From positions 1 through 7,108 of the forward strand of contig CALLQJ010000265.1 in the NCBI GenBank assembly GCA_938014865.1: a DNA stretch of 7,108 nt, written 5' to 3'. This document shows, piece after piece, positions 1 through 6,100 of this stretch (position 1 is its first letter; every line of letters begins with the position of its first letter). Source of the stretch: an uncultured Fastidiosipila sp. (GTDB lineage: Bacteria > Bacillota > Clostridia > Saccharofermentanales > Fastidiosipilaceae). The notes beneath the pieces are model-generated. The model saw only the letters and a program-made list of their open reading frames with translations. It made no database searches and had not been told where the DNA came from. The position numbers and the translations under genes are program-made.

Positions 1-56
1 AACGTGCGAATGTGCGCTCCATCGACGTCTGCGTCGGTCATGATGATGATTTTAGA
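1..56 (-). pseudogene. gyrB: DNA gyrase subunit B fragment (TOPRIM motif), joined to trxB
   Basis: Read on the minus strand from base 56 to base 3, the sequence encodes SKIIIMTDADVDGAHIRT. This is the TOPRIM-domain motif of type II topoisomerase B subunits. The acidic residues of DADVD bind the catalytic magnesium, and DGAHIRT continues into the conserved LLLTFF segment, of which only two bases of the next codon remain. The form DVDGAHIRT fits GyrB better than ParE. Upstream of the serine codon the frame gives Gln and then runs into trxB sequence in antisense, so homology stops at about 53-57. Only 18 codons are present, with no start or stop, so this is a fragment and not a gene. Whether it marks a real rearrangement or an artefact at a contig end cannot be decided from sequence alone. 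An artefact is more likely. Confidence 0.85.
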
Positions 57-168
57 CTGCCGCGGCAAGGCGCTGCGCCAGATTGTCACCGCAGGAAGCG
101 ACGGTGCGATTGCGGCTCAGGCTATTTCGGCCTGGCTTGACGGTCTTGAAGAAAAGAAGGCCGAGTAA
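1..168 (+). CDS. trxB: Thioredoxin reductase, C-terminal fragment (chimeric 5' part)
   Basis: This is the 3' end of a gene for thioredoxin reductase, the cytoplasmic FAD/NADPH flavoenzyme that reduces thioredoxin. Frame 1 is open from the window edge to the TAA at 166-168. Its last 37 residues start at DCRGK and continue through LRQIVTA and DGAIAA. This is the family's C-terminal FAD-binding signature, normally written GDxRxKxLRQ(I/V)VTAxxDGAIAA, followed by the usual short helix and charged tail (EEKKAE). The residues before DCRGK should read roughly TNVPGIFAAG. Instead this frame gives NVRMCAPSTSASVMMMIL, which is not TrxB. The same bases encode a GyrB motif on the other strand. The supported trxB sequence is therefore about 55-168, and the open frame to its left appears to be chance. 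The identification rests on a short but very characteristic stretch. Confidence 0.82.
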   Translation, partial: NVRMCAPSTSASVMMMILDCRGKALRQIVTAGSDGAIAAQAISAWLDGLEEKKAE

Positions 169-200
169 GCTTCTGAAAAACTCCGTATAACCGGATTATT

Positions 201-223
201 AGATAAGACAATCAGATAAGACA
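201..223. repeat. Short tandem direct repeat in spacer
   Basis: The decamer AGATAAGACA occurs twice, at 201-210 and 214-223, separated by ATC. It lies between the trxB stop and the terminator hairpin. No function is apparent, and a small local duplication is sufficient explanation. Confidence 0.6.
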
Positions 224-261
224 AAAAAACAGCGGGCACCGAGGCTCGCTGTTTTGATTTT
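223..261. terminator. Bidirectional rho-independent terminator
   Basis: A 12-bp stem pairs 226-237 (AAAACAGCGGGC) with 244-255 (GCTCGCTGTTTT), with one G-T wobble and a six-base loop (ACCGAG). On the plus strand the hairpin ends in TTTTGATTTTC. On the minus strand it ends in a run of seven T. It lies between two convergent genes and can stop transcription both of trxB, 58 bases after its stop codon, and of the zinc-ribbon gene entering from the right. Confidence 0.9.
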
Positions 262-342
262 CTGTATTTATTTGTCGCGTTTTCCGGTCCGGTAATGCGG
301 CCTCAAGGACCCCTCGCCTTTATTTGAAACGTAAATCGCCGT

Positions 343-1077
343 CTATTCGAGGTCGGTTACCACGGCTTCGCTGTTGCGATAGACAATGCGGTAGCCGCCG
401 GACTGCTCGTCAAGGAGTCTGACCTCAATTCTGCTTTTCGCTTCTTCTTCATCGATGCCGTAAACTTCCGCATAGGTTTTTGCATACTTATTGAATACAT
501 CAACGGCATCCGCCTCATCGGTCTGTTCCGGATTCACCAGGGTCACCAGCTGATTGCTCTGACGCTGGATGTTCACGCGGTTCTCATCGGAGGCGTAGCT
601 GACCAGTTCCGGCAGATACTCCATCAGTTCCGTCTTCTTGTTCTCCCGGGTAAAATAAACCGGCAGCGCAATCGCGGCAATGATGATCAAAAACACGCAG
701 ACTCCGATAACAATACGGATACGATGTTTTTTGGACACATAAGGCTTGACCAGCGGTTTATTCTGCAGTGAGACCTTTTCGCGCGGGGTCAGTTTTCCTT
801 TGCGCCGTCTTTCCTGCGCCGGTTTCTTCGTTGGCGTCTGCGGCATGACATTGACACCGCCTAAACCCTGAGCGGCCAGTGCTGCCATTTTTTCTTCCGG
901 ATCAGGTTCGGGATACGATTTGTTCTCAAATTCATGGCCTGTTGAATCCTCAGCCAGAGCGATCGCTTCTTTACTGTCAGCAGGCGCCCAGCAAAAGATA
1001 CAATAGGTTTCTTCGTTCTCGTCATTAATGCGCATCAATGATCCGCAGTTCGGACATATGCCTTCATGTATAGCCAT
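343..1077 (-). CDS. Zinc-ribbon single-pass membrane protein of unknown function
   Basis: This 244-residue protein has three parts. Residues 8-29 form a zinc ribbon with two CxxC knuckles (CPNC at 8-11, CIFC at 26-29). Residues 30-119 are hydrophilic, probably disordered, and become strongly basic from about 84 (KKPAQERRRKGK). Residues 120-142 form one hydrophobic membrane helix. About 100 mostly acidic, hydrophilic residues follow. The basic stretch before the helix predicts that the ribbon is cytoplasmic and the C-terminal domain is outside the membrane. There is no N-terminal signal peptide. Start choice: the ATG at 1077 has AGGAG five bases upstream and an extended -10 promoter behind that, and the zinc knuckle follows immediately. 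The gene is monocistronic in this window, divergent from galK and convergent with trxB. I do not recognise the C-terminal domain, so no function is proposed. Similar zinc-ribbon/one-helix architectures are common among uncharacterised Bacillota proteins. Confidence 0.88.
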   Translation of the reverse strand: MAIHEGICPNCGSLMRINDENEETYCIFCWAPADSKEAIALAEDSTGHEFENKSYPEPDPEEKMAALAAQGLGGVNVMPQTPTKKPAQERRRKGKLTPREKVSLQNKPLVKPYVSKKHRIRIVIGVCVFLIIIAAIALPVYFTRENKKTELMEYLPELVSYASDENRVNIQRQSNQLVTLVNPEQTDEADAVDVFNKYAKTYAEVYGIDEEEAKSRIEVRLLDEQSGGYRIVYRNSEAVVTDLE

Positions 1078-1082
1078 AGGGT

Positions 1083-1087
1083 CTCCT
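1083..1087 (-). promoter_or_regulatory. Ribosome binding site of the zinc-ribbon gene
   Basis: On the minus strand AGGAG (within ACGAGGAGA) sits five bases upstream of the ATG at 1077. It is a strong Shine-Dalgarno sequence and fixes this start. Confidence 0.8.
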
Positions 1088-1099
1088 CGTTCGTAATCT

Positions 1100-1108
1100 A
1101 TTATAACA
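1100..1108 (-). promoter_or_regulatory. Extended -10 promoter for the zinc-ribbon gene
   Basis: Read on the minus strand, 1108-1100 is TGTTATAAT, a perfect TATAAT with the TG extension one base upstream. No good -35 hexamer lies 16-18 bases further up (around 1123-1128, ATCAGA), which fits an extended -10 promoter. The start site would fall near 1093, giving a leader of roughly 15 bases that contains the ribosome binding site. Confidence 0.6.
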
Positions 1109-1138
1109 GCCCTGTGCTGAATTCTGATATGAGCAGAT

Positions 1139-1168
1139 TTGCTTTAATACAATAAACAAAATTATAAT
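1139..1168 (+). promoter_or_regulatory. Sigma-A-type promoter for the galK-tadA operon
   Basis: A perfect TATAAT lies at 1163-1168, with a moderate -35 (TTGCTT, 1139-1144) at 18-bp spacing. Transcription would begin near 1175, giving a leader of about 60 bases. It is back to back with the minus-strand promoter, with about 57 bases between the two -10 boxes, so the -35 regions are close but need not overlap. Confidence 0.6.
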
Positions 1169-1179
1169 GGGAAACAGCA

Positions 1180-1195
1180 TGAAGTGCAAACTTCA
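1180..1195 (+). promoter_or_regulatory. Inverted repeat in the galK leader (operator or stem-loop)
   Basis: TGAAGT (1180-1185) and ACTTCA (1190-1195) are perfectly complementary around GCAA. The repeat lies 12-27 bases after the -10 box, at or just past the predicted transcription start. As DNA it has the dyad form and position of a repressor operator. As RNA it would form a 6-bp stem with a GNRA-type tetraloop about 30 bases ahead of the ribosome binding site. The symmetry is seen directly. The regulatory role is inferred. Confidence 0.45.
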
Positions 1196-1226
1196 AATTG
1201 CTTCTCTGAACACAAAAATGGGAAAT

Positions 1227-1231
1227 GAGGA
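1227..1231 (+). promoter_or_regulatory. Ribosome binding site that decides the galK start
   Basis: GAGGA at 1227-1231 lies five bases before the ATG at 1237. The in-frame ATGs at 1225 and 1231 overlap this Shine-Dalgarno sequence. The ATG at 1225 has only GGGAA directly abutting it, and the one at 1231 has a weaker GGGA seven bases away. The ATG at 1237 is therefore preferred. Confidence 0.65.
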
Positions 1232-1236
1232 TGATT

Positions 1237-2526
1237 ATGCCGAAACTTACACAAGTCCAAGCTTGGGAAACTCCGCAAAAGAAAGAACAGCTCATCCGTC
1301 TTTACGGCGAGAGCGAAAATGAATTAAAAAGACAAGCTGAGCGCTACGCTGAACTTTGCCGCCTTTACGGTAAAAATTTCCGGGAAAGCGATGAGCTCCG
1401 TATTTTCAGCGCTCCCGGACGCAGTGAAATTGCCGGCAATCATACCGATCATCAATACGGCAAGGTGATTGCCGCCGCGGTCAATCTGGATATCATTGCC
1501 GCCGCGGAAGCTCGTGATGACGCGGTCATCGAATTGGCCTCACAAGGCTACGGCCGCTGCGAGCGCATTGATTTAAAGGATCTTTCGGTGCGTGAAGCGG
1601 ACAAAGGCCGTTCGGCGGCTTTGATCCGGGGCGTGGCTTCCGGCATTAAAAAGAAGGGCTATAAAATCGGCGGCTTTACCGCTTATACGACCAGCAAAGT
1701 GCCGTCGGGATCCGGGCTTTCGTCGTCGGCAGCTTTTGAAATCCTGCTGATCACGATATTAAATGGTTTATATAATGATTTCTCAATCCCGCCGCTTGAA
1801 CAGGCTCAGATCGGCCAGTATGCGGAAAATGTGCATTTTGATAAGCCGTCCGGTCTCCTGGATCAGTCGGGCTGTGCCCTCGGCGGCTTTGCCTTTTTGG
1901 ATTTTGCGGGCGGCGGACTGCCGAAAATGGAGCAGATTCAGGTGAATTTTGCCGATGCCGGCTATGATCTGATCATCACGCAGACCGGCGGCAGTCACGC
2001 AAATCTGACGCATGAGTACGCCGCGATTCCGGCGGAAATGAAGGCCGTAGCCGAAGCACTCGGCCATGAGGTCATGAGTGAAGTCAATCCCGTGGACTTT
2101 TATAAAAACATCCCCGAACTGCGCCGGAGGATCGGCGACCGCGCGGTTTTGCGGGCCCTGCACTTTATCAGCGAACAGAAGAGAGTGGAGCAGCAGGCGG
2201 AGGATCTGAAAGCCGGAAATATTGATGATTTCCTGGAACAGGTCAATGCGTCCGGCCTGAGTTCGGAACTGCAGCTTCAAAATATTACGCCGTCAGGCGA
2301 AGTCAAACAGCAGGAACTGGCCCTGGCGCTGGCCCTGAGCCGGGAATTTCTTGAAGGCAAACGGGGAGCCTGCCGAGTCCACGGCGGCGGCTTCGGCGGT
2401 ACGATTCAAGCCTATATTGCTCATGAAGATGCCCCGGCGTACTGCTTAATTATGGACAGTATTTTCGGGCACGGAAGTGCGCAGAAAATACGCATCCGTC
2501 CGGTCGGCGGCGTCGAAATCAAATGA
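1237..2526 (+). CDS. galK: Galactokinase-family GHMP sugar kinase
   Basis: This 429-residue cytoplasmic protein (433 if started at 1225) is a GHMP-superfamily kinase, expected to phosphorylate galactose at C1 with ATP, the first committed Leloir step. Numbered from the ATG at 1237: the galactokinase signature is at 60-73 (PGRSEIAGNHTDHQ), the glycine/serine-rich ATP-binding motif at 156-166 (PSGSGLSSSAA), the DQ motif with the probable catalytic Asp at 209, and the C-terminal GHMP motif 3 at about 379-393 (HGGGFGGT). An N-terminal extension of about 55 residues precedes the fold, making it longer than the roughly 390 residues of E. coli GalK. The classical GEHTDY is replaced by GNHTDH. This form recurs in clostridial proteins annotated as galactokinase, but it changes a sugar-contacting glutamate, so substrate identity is less certain than family. 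No galT or galE is nearby. It overlaps tadA by four bases. Confidence 0.9.
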   Translation: MPKLTQVQAWETPQKKEQLIRLYGESENELKRQAERYAELCRLYGKNFRESDELRIFSAPGRSEIAGNHTDHQYGKVIAAAVNLDIIAAAEARDDAVIELASQGYGRCERIDLKDLSVREADKGRSAALIRGVASGIKKKGYKIGGFTAYTTSKVPSGSGLSSSAAFEILLITILNGLYNDFSIPPLEQAQIGQYAENVHFDKPSGLLDQSGCALGGFAFLDFAGGGLPKMEQIQVNFADAGYDLIITQTGGSHANLTHEYAAIPAEMKAVAEALGHEVMSEVNPVDFYKNIPELRRRIGDRAVLRALHFISEQKRVEQQAEDLKAGNIDDFLEQVNASGLSSELQLQNITPSGEVKQQELALALALSREFLEGKRGACRVHGGGFGGTIQAYIAHEDAPAYCLIMDSIFGHGSAQKIRIRPVGGVEIK

Positions 2527-3092
2527 TGCCTGATTCCTCAGCCGATCGTTTTACTGCGGAAGACATCCGCTTCATGAAACGGGCACTTTCCGAAGCGGCC
2601 GCTGCCGGCAGCCGGGGCGAAGTGCCCATCGGCTGTGTCATCACCCGAAACCGCGAAATTATTTCGGCCGCGTATAATCTGCGGGAAAGCCGGCAGGACG
2701 TTTCGGCGCACGCCGAAATGCTGGCTCTGAAAGCGGCAAACCGGAAACTGGGCTCCTGGCGCCTCGACGGCTGCGTCGTCTACGTCAGCTTGGAGCCTTG
2801 TTTTATGTGCGCTTCTGCCCTGCAGCAGGCGCGGATAAAAAAACTTTATTTTGCGGCTTCGGATCCGAAGGCGGGCGCGGTCGCTTCGGTCGATCACTTT
2901 TTTGATCGCAAGGAGCTGAACCACCGGGTCGACTGGGAAGCAGGGCTTCTGGCTGAGGAAGCCTCTGCTCTTTTAAAAAACTTTTTCAAAGAACGAAGAG
3001 CGCGCAATAAAGCATTAAATCAGCGCCTGGGCGGCCGCGGAGCCCGCAAAAACTTCATGGAGGCACACGGCCCGGATTTCAAAAAGCATTAA
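2523..3092 (+). CDS. tadA: tRNA-specific adenosine deaminase TadA
   Basis: This 189-residue cytoplasmic zinc enzyme converts the wobble adenosine (A34) of tRNA-Arg(ACG) to inosine, allowing one tRNA to read several CGN codons. Visible signatures of the CDA/TadA fold are the substrate-side GEVPIGCVI (32-40), Asn52, the zinc and proton-shuttle motif HAEM (His63, Glu65), and PCFMC (92-96), whose two cysteines (93, 96) complete the zinc site. The C-terminal helix contains FFKERRARNK, the usual tRNA-facing basic segment. About 25 further residues extend beyond it, making the protein longer than the usual 150-170. The start codon overlaps the galK stop in ATGA, and no clear Shine-Dalgarno precedes it, so translation probably depends on coupling to galK. 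A second ATG follows immediately at 2526. The family assignment is firm. Nucleoside or guanine deaminases share the fold but lack this overall motif set. Confidence 0.95.
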   Translation: MMPDSSADRFTAEDIRFMKRALSEAAAAGSRGEVPIGCVITRNREIISAAYNLRESRQDVSAHAEMLALKAANRKLGSWRLDGCVVYVSLEPCFMCASALQQARIKKLYFAASDPKAGAVASVDHFFDRKELNHRVDWEAGLLAEEASALLKNFFKERRARNKALNQRLGGRGARKNFMEAHGPDFKKH

Positions 3093-3102
3093 GGGCTTTT
3101 TT
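3081..3102. terminator. Possible weak terminator hairpin at the tadA 3' end
   Basis: AAAAAGC (3081-3087) pairs with GCTTTTT (3095-3101) around a seven-base loop that contains the tadA stop codon, and the T run continues to 3102. The stem is mostly A-T and the T run is part of it, so this is a weak candidate. On the minus strand the same symmetry ends in T5, so it could also catch addA transcripts. Confidence 0.3.
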
Positions 3103-3115
3103 CAGAGCTATGTTC

Positions 3116-3160
3116 CGAAAGTCTCCGCCGGAGCTGCCTTTCGCGTCTGAAGCGTCAGAC
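3116..3160. other. Two adjacent inverted repeats in the tadA-addA convergent spacer
   Basis: The first is a compound stem: CGAAAG (3116-3121) pairs with CTTTCG (3138-3143) and encloses a small CTCC-GCC-GGAG hairpin (3123-3133). The second is GTCTGA (3145-3150) with TCAGAC (3155-3160) around AGCG. TCAGACAT is then repeated at 3165-3172, overlapping the addA stop, and could pair alternatively. No T run follows on either strand, so these are not classical rho-independent terminators. They may end or stabilise the 3' ends of the facing transcripts. Confidence 0.4.
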
Positions 3161-3164
3161 ATGC

Positions 3165-6100
3165 TCAGACATCCTGAAAAAGTTCGGTCCTGCTGAAGCG
3201 GAAGCCTTCTCCCCGGCGCACGGACCAGATGATACAGTGTTCAAGCGTCTCTCCTGTCCCCGCTTCCAATGCCGAGGCATAAAGCTTCATTTGGATACGG
3301 TAACGCGCCGCCAAGAGCGCCCGCGCTTCGGCGCGATTTTCCGGCAGGCGGTCGGTCTTAAAATCCAGCAGAAAGTGCTTGCCTTCATAGCGGAACCACA
3401 AGTCAATTATGCCCTGGATCAGACTTTCTTTTTCTTCTTCCTGATAGCGGAACGTAAAGGGCAGTTCGCGGAAGACCTCTTCCTTTTTCTCGGCCGCTGC
3501 AATCATCCGCGCCGTATCCGAAAGCAGGAAGGTCCTGAGCGCCGGTATGAAGTCCTGAAGCGCCGCATACTCTTCCGCCGTGAAAATCCCGCGCTCATAA
3601 AATGCCTTCAGCCGGCGGGCCACTTTCTCATCGCCTTCTTTTTCATCCCGGACGGCGGTAAAATCAGCAGGCTGCAGAAAACGCAGCGCTTTATGCACGG
3701 TGATTCCCGCTTCAGCTGCGGAAAGTTTTTTCTCTTGCAGCTCCTGCCGGACTTCATCCAGGGAACGGATATTTAAATTAATTTCCCCGTAGTCCTCGTC
3801 TTCTTCCGTATTCTCCCGTTTCTGCGACTGTCTTTTGATCTCACTGACACTTTGTTTCGGCAATGCTTTGAATTGCTTGTCAAACGCATAGAAATCGTAT
3901 AAATCCCCGCTGACTTTTTTATAAGCCTCAAGATCCCCGAAGGCGTCCGCTGCGTCCTCCTCTTGCTCTTCTCTTCTTTCGGAAAGCAGCCTGCGGAGCA
4001 GCGCTTCATAATCTTCCGTGTCGTCGAAGACCTGAAGATACATCCCGCGCTCGGCATTATCATCCCGGATCCCCGCCTTTTCCGTTGTCAGCCGGGACTG
4101 AGCAAGCTGCATCTGCTGAATAGCGCTGCTGTTGTCCGCGGGGTCCTCTGCCCCGTTGTTGTCCAGCTGCAGTTCGGAAAAAAGCCTGCGGACCGCCGGG
4201 TAAGGCAGAAGCCACAGCGCGGAAAGCAGCATATCCTGGTAAGACTTAACGCCTTGCAGAACATAAGACGGCAGGGCCGGACTGCTTGCCTTATCGGCTT
4301 CCTTCAGGAGGAATGCCAGGGTTTCCGTTTTCGCGGCCCCCTCTTTATAATCCTCTCTCAGGCAAAGATAAAGCTTTTCCTCCGCCCGGCTCATCGCCAC
4401 ATACAAAAGACAGATCTCTTCGGTAAGATAACGCTGTCTTTTCTCGCCTTCCATCGCCAGTCTCAGCAAAGACGGATAGGTCACCTTGCCGCTCTCCCCG
4501 ATCGCATCAAAACCCGCACCCAGATCTTCAGAAATAATCAGGCGGCGTCTTTTATCCTTGTCTTCAAGGCGGGCATCTAAGTCCAGCAGGAAGACATAAG
4601 GAAACTCCAGACCTTTGCTTTTGTGAAAGGTCATAATCTGAACACCGTCGCCGTTATAATCATTTTCGGCCGTTTCCTGGTTCCCGCTTTCCATTTCCTC
4701 TTCAAAATAGCTCAAGACCTGATGCAGGCCGACACGCCCCTGCTGTTCAAGCGCCGTAAGTGTTTCGCTGAAGCTTTCCAAAGCTTCCGTTCCTTCCGGC
4801 CCGTCATCACGCTGCAGTTTCGGCAGATAATCCGTCTCAAACCAGATTTCCCGCAGCAGCTCTTTTGCACTCAGATGGGTCTCACGAAGACGCCACTGTT
4901 CCAGGCGCTCCAGGAAGGCCGCTGCTTTCCGGCCTAAATCATCCTCTTCTTCTGCTGCCGTTTTCAAGGCTTCATATAAACAGCCCTTCTCGCCTTTTTC
5001 ACGCTGCAGAATACGCAGTTTTACCGCATCACGCTCCGTAAAAGGCACGGGCGAGAGTTCACTGAGGAGCAAGGTAGCCAGCGGGATGTCCCGGCGCACA
5101 TTATCCAGGCTCTGCATCAAGGCCAGCTGCAGCTGCAGCGGATAGCTTTCGCTTACGGCTGCAGGCTTTTTTCTGTTTTGCGGAATGCCGAGCGTCGTGA
5201 ACAAGGAAGCCGCGATATCGCAGCTCATATTGCCCCGGGCCATGACGGCAATATCCCGGTAAGGCACATGCTCTTCAGCATGAAGACGCAGTATCTCGGA
5301 GGCAACAAAAGCGTACATTCTCATGGATTTATCCGCTTCCAGGAGACGATAGGCCGTACCGGCCCCGTAACGGGCGGCGATGCGGCTGAAGAGCCGGTCG
5401 CGTTCTTCCTCCTCTAAACGATCATTGAGACTTTTGACCGCCTGATCCGTTTTCTGCAGCCAGAGGGCACAGCGCTCGGGCTTGAGCGCATCCTCCCGGC
5501 CCGGAACCATCGCATGCCCCGTACCCGCAGCCGCCGTCCCTCCCGTTTCCGCCGTTCTGCCGATGTAATCGATCCCCGTAAACGCCTTCGTCATCAGGCG
5601 GCAGAAAACCTCATTAATCAGGCGGAGAATCGCTGTCTGACTCCGGAAGTTGCGGTTCAAGCTTAAATAAGTCCCCCCTTCACCTGCCGCATAGGCCTCC
5701 GCTTTTTTAAGGAATGTTTCCGGGCGGGCGTGGCGGAAACGGTAAATGCTCTGCTTCACATCCCCGACCATGAAAAGCTGCCCGGGGCAGATTTTCTGAA
5801 GCAGCGCCTCCTGAATGCTGCTCGTATCCTGGTATTCATCTATATACACTTCCGGGAAACGGCTCCGGCAGAAATCCAGTCCGTCCTCACGCTCCAAAAT
5901 CCTTAAGGCAAAGTGCTCATAGTCGGCAAAATCCACCGCCCGGCGGGCAAACTTCATCGCCTGATAGCGCGTGTCCAGGGCAAGCACAAGATCAAAGAAA
6001 AGCCCGATCACCTTTTCCGTACGCTGCATGGCTTCTTCATGTTCTTCAAGTCTTGCCGTAAAAAGCGGCAGCTCGGGGAAAGCCATAGCCTTTTTCAAAG

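Noticed and set aside
1101..1295. Small minus-strand ORF (64 codons) across the divergent promoter region
   Set aside because: It overlaps both promoters and the start of galK in antisense and has no convincing ribosome site. Its hydrophobic translation reflects AT-rich DNA.
1783..2280. 165-codon minus-strand open frame inside galK
   Set aside because: It is antisense to a strongly conserved kinase, has no recognisable motif or ribosome site, and is explained by the GC-rich codon bias of galK.
2538..2924. 128-codon minus-strand open frame inside tadA
   Set aside because: It is complementary to the TadA catalytic motifs, has no domain of its own, and is a shadow frame.
3237..4580. Plus-strand open frames of 179 and 205 codons within addA
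   Set aside because: Both are antisense to conserved AddA motifs (nuclease DFKTD, helicase motifs V and VI). Their translations are low-complexity and lack any family signature.
5122..5140. CAGCTGCAGCTGCAGC microrepeat in addA as a possible recombination or regulatory site
   Set aside because: It simply encodes a Leu-Gln alternation in an AddA helix and keeps the reading frame. Nothing else marks it as a site.
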